Notes: generated by a model from the sequence alone, not told the origin. A stretch of 60,518 nucleotides of DNA from Gammaproteobacteria bacterium (GCA_024642505.1 JAHEAZ010000010.1:1-60518); one strand, 5' to 3'; numbered from the stretch's first letter, positions 34,221-43,294 are shown. Numbers and translations: made by a program.

Positions 34221-35330
34221 TCAGGCGAGCGTCGGCGCCTCCGACGCTGTCTCGGACGCGAACTTGATCAGCGTCAGAACCAGCGCGATCAGGATTGGGC
34301 CAACGAACATGCCGATCAGGCCGAAGGCCGACAGGCCGCCGATCACGCCGATGAACACCGCGAGCGTCGGCACGTCGGCCTTCCCGGAGATCAACAGCGG
34401 CTTCAGGAAATTGTCGGCCGAGGAGACCAGGATCACGCCCCAGGCCACGAGAAATATGCCCCAACCGTGCTGGCCGGTAAGGAACAGTGACGCCGCACCC
34501 GGGATCCAGACCAGAGCCGTGCCGCCGAAGGGAACGACGGAAAGCACGGCGCCCACCACGCCGAATACGACCGGCGCCGGAAGCCCTGCGATAGCAAATC
34601 CAATACCGAGCAGGGTGCCTTGCACCAGTGCGGTCAGTGCCGTCCCGAGCACGACAGCGTGGGTCACGGAGTTCATGCGCGTGATCAGGATCTGCTTGCG
34701 TTCCGGGCTCATTGGCACGAGCACTGCGGCAACGCGAACCATCTCCGCGCCGTCACGCAACAGGAAGAACAACAAGAAGAACATGACCGTCAGGGACAGC
34801 ACAGTCCCGACCGCGCCAAGGAAGGCGGTGCCACCGAGCGAGGCCAACTGCTCGAGCAAGCGCTTGGCGCCGCCGAGCGCCCAATCCTGCACCTGGACCG
34901 CGCTGATGGACAGGTGCCGGTTGAGCCAGCCGAACAACCCCTGCAGGAACGGCGCGGAGACCAGCTGTCCTGGCTCCTGCTGCCGCAGCTGCTGGACGAA
35001 ACCGCTGGTCCGCGAGGCGAGGTCCTGAGCTTGTGCCGCAAACGCGACGGCGAGGCCGGTCAGCGGGCCAATGAACATCACCAGCGTCAACGCGGTCAGC
35101 GACAGGGCCGCAAGGTTCGGTCGGCCGCGCAGCCAGGTTGTCAGGCGCTGCTGTAGAGGGTGTAGGAACAGAGCGAGGACGGCGGCCCAGGCCAGGGGCG
35201 CAAGAAACGGCTTGATGATTTCGTAAACTGCCAGCCCCAGCAATGCCGCGGCAACCAGTGCGAACACGCGGCGGTAGAAGGGATCCGCCGGTCCTGGCAT
35301 CCACTTGCGGAGTTGTGGATCGGTGCTCAT
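34221..35330 (-). CDS. AI-2E family transporter (putative permease)
   Basis: 369 aa with about eight membrane helices and the family pattern FLAPLAWAAVLALFLHPLQQRL near the N-terminus, and VVFGVVGAVLSVVPFGGTALVWIPGA and FVGPILIALVLTLI at the end. The family includes proposed AI-2 exporters and Na+/H+ antiporters, so the substrate is not known. The start is set at ATG 35330 (MSTDPQLRKW); the frame continues upstream into a 7-bp tandem repeat and is not plausible protein there. Confidence 0.88.
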   Translation of the reverse strand: MSTDPQLRKWMPGPADPFYRRVFALVAAALLGLAVYEIIKPFLAPLAWAAVLALFLHPLQQRLTTWLRGRPNLAALSLTALTLVMFIGPLTGLAVAFAAQAQDLASRTSGFVQQLRQQEPGQLVSAPFLQGLFGWLNRHLSISAVQVQDWALGGAKRLLEQLASLGGTAFLGAVGTVLSLTVMFFLLFFLLRDGAEMVRVAAVLVPMSPERKQILITRMNSVTHAVVLGTALTALVQGTLLGIGFAIAGLPAPVVFGVVGAVLSVVPFGGTALVWIPGAASLFLTGQHGWGIFLVAWGVILVSSADNFLKPLLISGKADVPTLAVFIGVIGGLSAFGLIGMFVGPILIALVLTLIKFASETASEAPTLA

Positions 35331-35439
35331 TGGGCAGTCCGGTGTTGGGTAGACCGGCGACGATGCTACCATTGTGTGGACTTTACCCGCGCAGAACCCG
35401 AGTTCAGCCGGCCTCAGCAGTGGTAATCTTGCCGGCCTG

Positions 35440-35473
35440 CAGGGCCCAGGGCCCAGGGCCCAGGGCCCAGGCC
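35440..35473. repeat. Heptanucleotide tandem repeat (CAGGGCC)n
   Basis: Four perfect 7-bp units CAGGGCC start at 35440, 35447, 35454 and 35461, with a fifth partial unit. They lie in the 169-bp divergent gap between the AI-2E-family permease and the RND efflux adaptor gene, 27 bp before the adaptor ATG. Unit number could vary by slippage and shift promoter or leader spacing. Confidence 0.85.
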
Positions 35474-35499
35474 CGCGACTCACTGGTCAAGTCATCCGC

Positions 35500-36561
35500 A
35501 TGCACAAGTCATTGTCATTGCCGATCATCGTCGTCGTGCTGGTCAGCGCCGCGCTGGCCTGGTGGCTATGGCCGCGACCGCCCAAGGACATGGGTGCCGG
35601 GGGATTCGGAGAACCGCAAGCCGTCGTGGTCGAGACCGCGGTGGCAGAGGAACGCGAAGTCACCCCGACGCTCGAGTCGCCCGGCTCGCTTCGTGCGAAC
35701 GAGGACGTGATCATAAGGCCCGAGATCAGCGGCCGCGTATTAGCCATCCGCTTTGACGAAGGGCAGCGCGTGCAGAAGGGTGCAACCCTGGTCGAGCTCG
35801 ACGATTCGGTGTACCGGGCGGAGGTGAACAAGTCACGTGTCAACCTCGACCTCGCCCGCCGCAACCATGATCGGGCGCGCGACCTGCTGGAGAAGCAACT
35901 CGGCAGCGTGCGCGACCAGGACGTGGCGGAAGCCGCACTCGAGTCCGCCAAGGCAGACCTCGCGCTGGCACAGGCGCGCCTCGACAAGGCGACTCTGCGC
36001 GCACCCTTTTCGGGTATCGTCGGCCTGCGATCCGTCAGCCCGGGCGACTATGTCGCGGAAGGGCAGGATCTCGTTCGCCTCGTCGATCTGGACACCATGA
36101 AGGTCGATTTCAGGCTGCCCGAGTCCGTGCTGCGACTGGTCGGCGACGCAGATGCCGTGACGGTCTTGCCGGACGCCCTGCCGGGCGAGACTTTCGCAGG
36201 CAAGGTCTACGCGATCGAGCCGGCGGTCACCGAGACCGGACGCAGCCTGACGCTACGGGCCAGGATCGCTAACAACGAGGTACGCCTCAAGCCGGGCATG
36301 TTTGCCCGCGTCCGGCTGGCCGCCAGCCAGCCAGTGCGCGGTATCGTCGTGCCCGAGGCCGCGATCGTCCCCGGGGCCGAGCAGCCCGCGGTCTTTCGTA
36401 TCAATACCGGCCGTGCGGAACGCATCAGCGTTGCGCTCGGCGAGCGCGGACCAGGTTGGGTGCAGGTCAGCGAAGGCCTGGCGGCCGGTGACGTCATCGT
36501 GGTTGCCGGCCAGGAGAAGCTTCGCGACGGCGCGGCCGTCACCGTTGCCGGCGCAGGCTGA
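35500..36561 (+). CDS. RND efflux periplasmic adaptor (membrane fusion protein)
   Basis: 353 aa with an N-terminal membrane anchor (about 8-25). The lipoyl half IIRPEISGRVLAIRFDEGQRVQKGATLVELDD, a short alpha-hairpin (about 105-165), the second lipoyl half ATLRAPFSGIVGLRSVSPGDYVAEGQDLVRLVD and beta-barrel domains are all visible. It bridges the inner-membrane pump to an outer-membrane channel. The pump follows 8 bp later; no TolC-like gene is in the window, so a channel encoded elsewhere is expected. ATG 35500 is chosen for its fit to the anchor. Confidence 0.93.
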   Translation: MHKSLSLPIIVVVLVSAALAWWLWPRPPKDMGAGGFGEPQAVVVETAVAEEREVTPTLESPGSLRANEDVIIRPEISGRVLAIRFDEGQRVQKGATLVELDDSVYRAEVNKSRVNLDLARRNHDRARDLLEKQLGSVRDQDVAEAALESAKADLALAQARLDKATLRAPFSGIVGLRSVSPGDYVAEGQDLVRLVDLDTMKVDFRLPESVLRLVGDADAVTVLPDALPGETFAGKVYAIEPAVTETGRSLTLRARIANNEVRLKPGMFARVRLAASQPVRGIVVPEAAIVPGAEQPAVFRINTGRAERISVALGERGPGWVQVSEGLAAGDVIVVAGQEKLRDGAAVTVAGAG

Positions 36562-36569
36562 CACCGCCC

Positions 36570-39500
36570 ATGATCCTGTCGGAACTTTCCATCAAGCGAC
36601 CGGTGCTCGCGACCGTCATGTCGCTGGTGGTAGTGCTGGTCGGGCTGGTGTCGTTCAGCCGCCTGAGCGTGCGCGAATACCCGAGTATCGACGTCCCGGT
36701 AGTCACGGTCGAAACCTACTATCAGGGCGCCAGCGCCGACATCATGGAGTCGCAGGTGACGCGGCCGCTCGAGGACTCGCTCTCCGGCATAGACGGGATC
36801 GACGTCATGACTTCGGTCAGCCGTCCGGAAGGATCCCAGGTTTCGGTGCGCTTCCGGCCAGATCGTGATCCGGACGGTGCCGCCTCCGACGTGCGCGACC
36901 GGGTGGCGCGGGCCCGCGGTGAGCTGCCACGGGACGTGGAGGAACCGATCGTCTCCAAGGCAGAGGCGGACGCGCAGCCGATCATCTGGCTGTCGGTGAT
37001 GGGACAAGAACGCAACCAGCTGGAGCTGGCCGAGCTTACCGAAAGACTGGTACGTGACCGGGTCGGCACGCTGCCGGGCGTATCCAACGTGGTCGTGTTC
37101 GGCGCGCGCGTTTTCGCCATGCGCATCTGGCTCGATGTCGATGCGCTGGCAGCGCGCGGGCTGACAGCGGGCGACGTCGAAGCCGCCATCCGCGAGCAGA
37201 ACGTGGAAATTCCGGCAGGACGTATTGAGAGCAGTGCGCGTGAATTCACAGTCGTGGCCGAGACGGACCTGAACACCCCGGGAGAATTCCGTGACATCGT
37301 GCTGCGCGAGGACGACGCCGGCGTGGTCCGGCTCGGCGACGTCGCCAGGATCGAACTCGGCCCGGCCGAGGAGAGGCAGATCACGCGCTTCAAAGGCCGG
37401 GAGGCGGTGGGGCTCGGGCTGGTCCGCCAGTCGACCGCCAACCCGCTGACCATTTCGCGCGACCTGCGCGCGATGATGCCCGCCATACAGGCGCAGCTTC
37501 CTCCCGATGTCGAGCTGACCGTCGGCTACGACTCGACTCTGTTCATCGATGCCTCGATCAGGTCGGTCTACGAGACCATACTCGAGGCCATCGTGCTGGT
37601 GGTGCTGGTGATATTCGCCTTTCTGCGCAGCTGGCGCGCCTCGCTGGTACCGATTGTGACAATTCCAGTGTCGCTGGTCGGCGCCTTCGCGCTCATGTAC
37701 GCCTTCGGCTTCACCATCAATACGCTGACGCTGCTGGCGCTGGTGCTGGCAATCGGTCTGGTCGTGGACGATGCCATCGTGATGCTGGAGAACATCTATC
37801 GGCACGTCGAGGAAGGCATTCCTCCGATGCAGGCGGCACGGCAGGGAAGTCGCGAGATCGGTTTTGCTGTGATCGCCATGACCGTCACGCTGGCGGCGGT
37901 GTTCGCGCCAATAGCCTTCACCGAGGGGCAGACAGGCAAGCTGTTCGTTGAATTCGCACTTGCACTGGCTGGCGCCGTGCTGGTCTCCGGTTTTGTCGCG
38001 TTGACGCTGTCACCGATGATGTGTTCCAGGCTGCTCAGGCACAAGAAGAAGCAGGGGGCGTTGTACCGATTTGGCGAGCAGGCGCTGCAGGCCACGGTCA
38101 GCGGGTACCGGCAGGCGCTGATACGTACGCTGGGGTCTCGACCGGCCGTCATATCGGCGGCGATGGCCACGCTTGGCATCGGGTTGCTGCTGGTCTGGAC
38201 GCTGCCGTCGGAACTGTCGCCGCTGGAGGATCGCGGCGTGATTCTCGGCGTGTTCCGCACGCCACAGGGCTCGACCATCGAGTATGCGGACGCCAAGCTT
38301 GGTGCAGTCGAGGCCATCTGGAAGTCCGTCCCGGAGGCTGACCGGTACTTTGCCGCGGCGGGCTTCCCGGTGGTGACCAGCGGCTTCACGCCAATGATGC
38401 TCAAGCCATGGAAGGATCGTGAGCGCAGCGCCTTCGAGATAGCGGCGGAGGTCGGTCCGCGACTTCGCGCGATTCCAGGTGCGGACATCTTTGCGCTGCT
38501 GCCGCCGTCGCTCGGGCAGGGCTTTGTGTCACGCCCGATTGACCTGGTGCTGCAGAGTTCCGGCAGCTATGAGCAGCTCGCCCTGGTCGCGGATGCGGTT
38601 GCTGCCCGATTTTCTGGTGACCCACAGGTCATATACGCCGATTCGGACCTCGAACTGGCCAAGCCGCAACTGGCGCTGTCGGTGAACCGGGACAAGGTCG
38701 CCGCGGTCGGTTCGGACGTGACCACCGTAGGTCGGACCCTGGAGACCATGATCGGCGGGCGCAAGGTGACTCGCTTCAAGCGCGGCGCCGAGCAGTACGA
38801 CGTCATCCTGCAGGCCGAGCGGGCCGAACGGTCGCGCCCCGCGGATCTCGCATCGGGTTACGTTCGCGGCACCGGCGGCGAAATGGTGTCGCTGGCTAAC
38901 CTGGTCGACATCGAGGAAACGATCGCGCCGCCGGAACTCGGCCACTTCAACAAGCTGCGTGCAGCCCGTGTGCAGGCAATCCTCAAGCCGGGCTCCAGCG
39001 TGGGTGCGGCCATCGAGCGAGCCGAGCAGATCATCCGCGAGGAAGCGCCGTCCGGCATCCAGATCGACTACGCGGGAATCTCGCGCGAGTTTCGCGAGTC
39101 TGGCCGGGCCTTGCTCGTGACCTTCGTACTGGCGATCCTGTTCATTTATCTGGTCCTCGCCGCGCAGTTCGAGAGCTGGATTGATCCGTTCATCATCCTG
39201 CTATCGGTGCCACTGGCGCTGACCGGGGGCCTGATGGCACAAAAGCTGACCGGCGGCTCGCTCAACATCTACAGCCAGATCGGCCTTATTACTCTGGTAG
39301 GCCTGGTCTCCAAGCACGGCATCCTAATTGTCGATTTCGCCAACCGTCTGCAACGCGATGGACGCGACCGGCTGGAAGCTGTAGTCGAGGCAGCTTCGCT
39401 GCGCCTGAGGCCGATCCTGATGACGACGGGTGCGATGGTATTCGGCGCGATTCCGCTGGCGGTCGCCTCCGGCGCGGGTGCGCAGTCCCGGCAACAGATC

Positions 39501-39611
39501 GGCTGGGTGATCGTCGGCGGCATGACGCTCGGTACGATGCTCACGCTGTTCGTGGTGCCGACCGTCTATACGCTGATCGGGCGGCGCATCGCCAAGGTTG
39601 CCGCGGACTGA
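36570..39611 (+). CDS. RND efflux transporter permease (HAE1/AcrB-like)
   Basis: 1013 aa, two sixfold-helix halves with large periplasmic loops. Start ILSELSIKRPVLATVMSLVVVLVGL is typical. The proton-relay residues are visible as LVVDDAIVMLENIYRHVEEG (the Asp pair of TM4) and VSKHGILIVDFANRL (Lys of TM10). Family members export lipophilic drugs, detergents or fatty acids; no substrate can be assigned, although a drug-type (not heavy-metal-type) pump is indicated by the length and motifs. No local regulator gene is seen. Confidence 0.95.
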   Translation: MILSELSIKRPVLATVMSLVVVLVGLVSFSRLSVREYPSIDVPVVTVETYYQGASADIMESQVTRPLEDSLSGIDGIDVMTSVSRPEGSQVSVRFRPDRDPDGAASDVRDRVARARGELPRDVEEPIVSKAEADAQPIIWLSVMGQERNQLELAELTERLVRDRVGTLPGVSNVVVFGARVFAMRIWLDVDALAARGLTAGDVEAAIREQNVEIPAGRIESSAREFTVVAETDLNTPGEFRDIVLREDDAGVVRLGDVARIELGPAEERQITRFKGREAVGLGLVRQSTANPLTISRDLRAMMPAIQAQLPPDVELTVGYDSTLFIDASIRSVYETILEAIVLVVLVIFAFLRSWRASLVPIVTIPVSLVGAFALMYAFGFTINTLTLLALVLAIGLVVDDAIVMLENIYRHVEEGIPPMQAARQGSREIGFAVIAMTVTLAAVFAPIAFTEGQTGKLFVEFALALAGAVLVSGFVALTLSPMMCSRLLRHKKKQGALYRFGEQALQATVSGYRQALIRTLGSRPAVISAAMATLGIGLLLVWTLPSELSPLEDRGVILGVFRTPQGSTIEYADAKLGAVEAIWKSVPEADRYFAAAGFPVVTSGFTPMMLKPWKDRERSAFEIAAEVGPRLRAIPGADIFALLPPSLGQGFVSRPIDLVLQSSGSYEQLALVADAVAARFSGDPQVIYADSDLELAKPQLALSVNRDKVAAVGSDVTTVGRTLETMIGGRKVTRFKRGAEQYDVILQAERAERSRPADLASGYVRGTGGEMVSLANLVDIEETIAPPELGHFNKLRAARVQAILKPGSSVGAAIERAEQIIREEAPSGIQIDYAGISREFRESGRALLVTFVLAILFIYLVLAAQFESWIDPFIILLSVPLALTGGLMAQKLTGGSLNIYSQIGLITLVGLVSKHGILIVDFANRLQRDGRDRLEAVVEAASLRLRPILMTTGAMVFGAIPLAVASGAGAQSRQQIGWVIVGGMTLGTMLTLFVVPTVYTLIGRRIAKVAAD

Positions 39612-39687
39612 TTTGCCAAGCGGTAAGTGGAGTCGTCCCCGGTTGTCGATCTCGGTCCGGGGAAGCCACCGGGCGATACCGCGGTGA

Positions 39688-40470
39688 TCAGGTCTCGACG
39701 TCGAGGCCGGTAATCCAACCCTCGGTCAGCCAGGTCTTGAGAAAAGTCGCTGCCCGGATCGGCGCGGCGTCCTCGCCCACGTATTCCGCGAGACTGGCAC
39801 ACAATTGGCCAAATGGCCGTCCGCGCAGGGCTGTATCGACGGCCCAGGCTTCATCGGACGCGAGCGAGCGGAAGGATGTGGTGAGATCCACTCGCCATAC
39901 CACCCATTCCATTCGCGGAATGACGCGTGCTTCCTGTGGCCGTTCCCCGCCCTGCGTCGCCGACCGCCACCAGTCCACCGCGTTGGTCCGCAGCGAAACT
40001 CGCTGCAGGGAACCGTGCAACCTCAGTCGCAAGCCGGCCCAGTCGACGGGGGCAATGCTCGCCACTGCGCTGACCGGCAGGGGAGCGCCATCGGGACCGT
40101 CAAACGCAGCTGCAAGAGCCCATTCCCAACGCGCCAGGTCCGAGAGCATCGGGGTCATCGTATCTGTTGCGCCGCTCTCGAGATCATCGGCCAGCTCACG
40201 GCCGTAGTAGCGAATCGACCTGAGCCGGGACCGGCGCGTCTTGACGAAGGCCTGCGCGACTTCGTGGAACCGGGGTTTGCCCAGGACCCGTGCGAGTGCC
40301 GGATAAGTCTGCTCGAGTGACTCCACCAGTCTTGCAGTGTAGGCGTACGAGTAAATACCGAGCCGGTCGCGGGCGGACAACCGATCATCGCCGGCTACAG
40401 AGCGCTCGATGGCGTCATCCTGGTCGAGGATATGTCCCTGCAGGGCGACCTGAATCTCGCGCAGGTTCAT
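39688..40470 (-). CDS. DUF2063 partner protein of the bufferin maturase (BufC/HvfC-like)
   Basis: 260 aa; the N-terminal domain (about 1-95) reads LREIQVALQGHIL and later RLGIYSYAYTARLVESLEQTYPALARVLG and FHEVAQAFVK, which is the DUF2063 pattern. In known bufferin and HvfABC systems this protein binds the DUF692 enzyme and helps bring the precursor to it. The C-terminal half is less conserved. Its ATG overlaps the maturase stop by one base (TAATG). Last gene of the three-gene operon. Confidence 0.88.
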   Translation of the reverse strand: MNLREIQVALQGHILDQDDAIERSVAGDDRLSARDRLGIYSYAYTARLVESLEQTYPALARVLGKPRFHEVAQAFVKTRRSRLRSIRYYGRELADDLESGATDTMTPMLSDLARWEWALAAAFDGPDGAPLPVSAVASIAPVDWAGLRLRLHGSLQRVSLRTNAVDWWRSATQGGERPQEARVIPRMEWVVWRVDLTTSFRSLASDEAWAVDTALRGRPFGQLCASLAEYVGEDAAPIRAATFLKTWLTEGWITGLDVET

Positions 40471-41294
40471 TACGCCACCGCGGCCAGGTGTTGCGACGCA
40501 ATCGTGCGTGCCACGTCGAGCTCATCGACCAGCTCCGCGAGCACCGGAATGTTGTCGTCACGCTCGATCATCGTGGTCACCTCCCCCAGTATCCGGACGG
40601 CGTCGCCGTAAAGGTCCCAGACCGGTGCGGCCACCGGTGCATCGTGGGTGTCGATGATGTGCGTGCCGTTGTTCTGGTGGCCGGCCAGGTGGATCTGGCG
40701 TACGCGGCGGGCCGGCACGCCGGCCAGGTAGGCCAGCGGATCGAACCGATGATTGACACTGCTGACGTAGATGTTGTTCACGTCGAGCAGCAGATGACAA
40801 TCGGCACCGTCCGCGACGCGGGTGAGGAAATCCCACTCGGTCATCTCCGAGGTCTTGTAGGTCAGGTAGCTCGATACGTTTTCGAGAAGCAACTGCAGAC
40901 CGAGATAGTCCTGCACCCGGAGAATCCGGTCCACGACGTGGCGGACTGTCTCCTCGGTGTAGGGCAAAGGCAGCAGGTCATGCAGGTTGTGTCCATCGAT
41001 GCCGGTCCAGCAAAGGTGGTCGGAAACCCAGGTAGGCTCGAAGCGGGAGATGAGCTGCTTCAAGTCGCGAAGGTACCCATAATCCAGAGGCTCCGTGCTG
41101 CCGATCGACATCGACACGCCATGCATTGCAATCGGGAACTCTCGACGGACCTGCTCGAGATAGTGCAGCGGCGATCCACCGGGGACCAGATAGTTCTCGG
41201 TCAGCACCTCAAACCAGTCCACGCGCGGACGGTCCCGCAGGATGTCCTGGTAGTGGGCCGGCCGCAGTCCGAGTCCGAATCCGAGCGTTTTCAT
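40470..41294 (-). CDS. DUF692 multinuclear iron enzyme, bufferin maturase (BufB/MNIO)
   Basis: 274 aa TIM-barrel protein of the DUF692/MNIO family, which modifies cysteines of RiPP precursors using a two- or three-iron centre. Candidate iron ligands in conserved positions are His58 ([10 protein letters not shown]), Asp92-His93, Glu139 (LLENVSSY), Asp171 and Asn174 (LLLDVNNI), His202 (IHLAGH) and the C-terminal Glu254. For bufferins, conversion of Cys to thiooxazole has been reported. The start is ATG 41294; a longer frame runs antiparallel through the precursor region and is discounted. Located 53 bp after the precursor, with a hairpin between. Confidence 0.92.
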   Translation of the reverse strand: MKTLGFGLGLRPAHYQDILRDRPRVDWFEVLTENYLVPGGSPLHYLEQVRREFPIAMHGVSMSIGSTEPLDYGYLRDLKQLISRFEPTWVSDHLCWTGIDGHNLHDLLPLPYTEETVRHVVDRILRVQDYLGLQLLLENVSSYLTYKTSEMTEWDFLTRVADGADCHLLLDVNNIYVSSVNHRFDPLAYLAGVPARRVRQIHLAGHQNNGTHIIDTHDAPVAAPVWDLYGDAVRILGEVTTMIERDDNIPVLAELVDELDVARTIASQHLAAVA

Positions 41295-41311
41295 CAGGGC
41301 ATCAAAACCCC

Positions 41312-41335
41312 GCGCGGCAGCACCAGCCGCCGCGC
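41312..41335 (-). terminator. Hairpin between precursor and maturase (possible attenuator)
   Basis: GCGCGGCAGC (41312-41321), loop ACCA, and GCCGCCGCGC (41326-41335) form a 10-bp stem with one mismatch. On the transcribed (minus) strand the stem is followed by GGGGTTTTGATG, so a weak T-run is present. It could partly terminate or stabilise the transcript, giving more precursor than enzyme. Confidence 0.6.
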
Positions 41336-41347
41336 AGGATCCATGAC

Positions 41348-41608
41348 TTACATCGCGTCTTTCTTCGCGGCAGCCTGCGCCGCCTTGCATTCCTCGTCGG
41401 TCATTTCCAGGAATCCGGTGCCCTTGCAGGAATTCTGGCCCTTGCAGGCGTTGGTGGCGGTCTTGCAGGCGGACTGGCCCTTGCAGCCGTTGACGCCAGT
41501 GCAATGAACCTTGGCCTCTTCCGCACTGGCCGTGTTGACCGCGGCGGTGCTGAACAGCAGAGCTGCGGCCACGGCGAGCGCGGTACCTGTCGTACGAGTG
41601 GTAATCAT
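41348..41608 (-). CDS. Bufferin-type RiPP precursor (BufA2-like)
   Basis: 86 aa. Residues 1-29 form a Sec signal peptide with a likely ASA cleavage site, so the product acts in the periplasm. The mature part has six cysteines at 36, 42, 48, 55, 61 and 74 with near-regular 6-7 residue spacing, three in CKG units (42, 55, 61), in the pattern CTGVNGCKG...[16 protein letters not shown]. This matches the BufA2 group of copper-binding bufferins, whose cysteines are modified by the adjacent DUF692 enzyme. AAGGAG lies 10 bases before the ATG. First gene of the operon. Metal specificity here is inferred. Confidence 0.85.
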   Translation of the reverse strand: MITTRTTGTALAVAAALLFSTAAVNTASAEEAKVHCTGVNGCKGQSACKTATNACKGQNSCKGTGFLEMTDEECKAAQAAAKKDAM

Positions 41609-41632
41609 TGTTGAAGAACTCCTTGCTTTGAG

Positions 41633-41736
41633 CCGACGGGACGGCCCGTCGGATTGAACCAGTGATACAGCTTGTAGTCGTCCGTCGTTTTGGCGGACTC
41701 GTACGATAGGACCGGGACAACCGGGAAAACATTACC
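41633..41736 (-). promoter_or_regulatory. Bufferin operon promoter region with hairpin
   Basis: Upstream of the precursor ATG, 41633-41652 form a perfect 8-bp stem CCGACGGG-ACGG-CCCGTCGG. Further upstream, on the minus strand, GTAATGTTTT (41735-41726) and GTCCTATCG (41712-41704) are 13 bp apart and resemble the -35/-10 layout of ECF sigma promoters reported for related loci. No sigma-factor gene is in this window. The promoter call is tentative; the hairpin is directly seen. Confidence 0.35.
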
Positions 41737-41821
41737 GACGGACCATGACAGAAAGCGAACCCGTCGAACTGCGGGACTGCTGCACTGCCGCAAACCCGGT
41801 GAGTCGCGGTATTGGCGGGCG

Positions 41822-42382
41822 CTAGGAGAGCGACTGGGTGCTGTAGCGCCAGGCCTCCAGCTGCGGCGACCAGAAATCGCGAGGTAGGCCCGCCTTGGCC
41901 TTCAGTTCAGCCAGGAACAGATCCGGGTCGGGGAGAGATTTCCAGACTTGCGGCAGAAATGTCGCCCGCCGCGGGCCGAGCGCGATGACCAGTCCGTGGC
42001 GGCCGGGTTCCAGGCTGGAAATCAATTCTGCTTCAGTCCGCGCCGCCACTTGCTCGAGCGCGGACAGCAATGATATCTCCACGTCGAGGTCCGACAATTC
42101 GTGTGCAGCCAGCGGCAGAAAACGTGGGTCGTCGTAGGCGCTGGCCCAGGCGTTGTGCCAGACGTCATGGGCAAGCGGTCGGATGGCCTCGAGCAGGCCG
42201 CGGCATCCCCGCAACTTGCCGCCACGTTTCAGCGTGACGAAACTTGCGCCGGGCTCGCGCAGCACTGGCGGCAGTGCCTGGTCCTGGGGCGGCGCAATGG
42301 GGGCCTTGAGCCCCAGTCCCTCTTCGATCGACCTGCGCGCCAGCGACAGCAGCAGGCCGCGTTCAGGTGATTCAATCACCAT
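41822..42382 (-). CDS. amrA: AmmeMemoRadiSam system protein A (AMMECR1 domain)
   Basis: 186 aa single-domain AMMECR1 protein, containing [22 protein letters not shown], the family core with the conserved LRGCxG motif, and [13 protein letters not shown]. Biochemical role unknown. The ATG at 42382 lies inside the 3' end of the Memo gene (11-bp overlap), so translation is coupled. Its frame continues further upstream within Memo but without family sequence. Last gene of a two-gene leftward unit next to the bufferin promoter. Confidence 0.9.
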   Translation of the reverse strand: MVIESPERGLLLSLARRSIEEGLGLKAPIAPPQDQALPPVLREPGASFVTLKRGGKLRGCRGLLEAIRPLAHDVWHNAWASAYDDPRFLPLAAHELSDLDVEISLLSALEQVAARTEAELISSLEPGRHGLVIALGPRRATFLPQVWKSLPDPDLFLAELKAKAGLPRDFWSPQLEAWRYSTQSLS

Positions 42383-43178
42383 ACAGTGCAAAGGCGCCGT
42401 AGCCGACGACCCGCGACCTGTCGCCGGAGGTATCGCCCGAGTTGCGCAGCGCCAGGGCTTCGACCTTGAGATCGTGCCGGCGAGCAAGACGCATCAGGCC
42501 GTTCAGGACGCGGCAGCCGCAGGCCTGCTCGTCGCCCAGGGCATCGGTGCGATCCAGGATCGCTTGCGCGGTCGTGGCGTCCATCTCTCGCGCACTGTCG
42601 TAGTCCCGGTAGTGGGACAGGTCAGTACTGACGACGATCAGGGTTTCCGGCCCGTCCCAGCAAGCCTGCAGTACGTCCGCCACGATGCCCGGTGCGGCGT
42701 CGCCAATTGCCAGCGGCACGATGCTGAACTCCCCAAGGGTCATTTGTAGAAAGGGCAGCTGGACCTCGAGGCTGTGCTCCATGCGATGGGGCAGGTTGCT
42801 CGAATAGACGTGGGGCAGCCTCGAAAGCTTGCCGATGCAGTCGAGGTCAAGCGGCACGCGGCCGAGCGGCGTTTCGAAAGCGACGACCTCAGGCACGGCG
42901 ATGCCCGGCACCGGGATGCGGTGGCTCGGACCGGCCAGGACGACACGCTTCACAGGCGGATCGAGACCGACAAGCTTACGGTAGGCGATGGCTGCGACTC
43001 GCCCTGAGTAAACGTAGCCGGCGTGCGGCACGATGATTGCCTTGGGTCGTGCCGTCGAGGCGGGAGCTGCGTCGATATAGCGCTGGATCACCACCCGGAG
43101 TTCGTACGGATCATCGGGATAGAACAGTCCGGCGACTGCGGGAAGCCGCGCACGAATGCCGGAATCTGTCGAGGTCAT
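42372..43178 (-). CDS. amrB: AmmeMemoRadiSam system protein B (Memo family)
   Basis: 268 aa protein of the Memo/extradiol-dioxygenase-like fold. Putative metal ligands are His52 (VPHAGYVYSG), His86 (GPSHRI) and a C-terminal Cys in ACGCRVL, equivalent to the two His and one Cys described in human MEMO1, which has been reported to bind iron and copper. STDLSHY is also conserved. ATG 43178 has GGAG eight bases upstream; a GTG three codons earlier is possible. Divergent from the radical SAM partner. Confidence 0.92.
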   Translation of the reverse strand: MTSTDSGIRARLPAVAGLFYPDDPYELRVVIQRYIDAAPASTARPKAIIVPHAGYVYSGRVAAIAYRKLVGLDPPVKRVVLAGPSHRIPVPGIAVPEVVAFETPLGRVPLDLDCIGKLSRLPHVYSSNLPHRMEHSLEVQLPFLQMTLGEFSIVPLAIGDAAPGIVADVLQACWDGPETLIVVSTDLSHYRDYDSAREMDATTAQAILDRTDALGDEQACGCRVLNGLMRLARRHDLKVEALALRNSGDTSGDRSRVVGYGAFALYGD

Positions 43179-43294
43179 TGCGGCCACTCCGCTTGAAATT
43201 GTGGCCTCTTTCGTCAGATATGTAGCTGACGAAGGGAGGTCGCCGGAGGCTCCGTTAGCGTCGACGCTAGCGGCCCCGGCCGGGGAGGCGAATC

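Noticed and set aside
35331-35483. N-terminal extension of the AI-2E-family protein reading through the heptamer repeat
   Set aside because: The translated extension is Gly/Pro repeat sequence derived from the tandem repeat, and a good ATG exists at the normal family position.
36207-37805. 532-codon open frame on the minus strand opposite the RND adaptor and pump
   Set aside because: It lies fully antisense to two well-recognised genes and has no coherent domain.
41295-41732. N-terminal extension of the DUF692 maturase frame across the precursor gene
   Set aside because: It would run over bufA2 in another frame and the family starts at [12 protein letters not shown].
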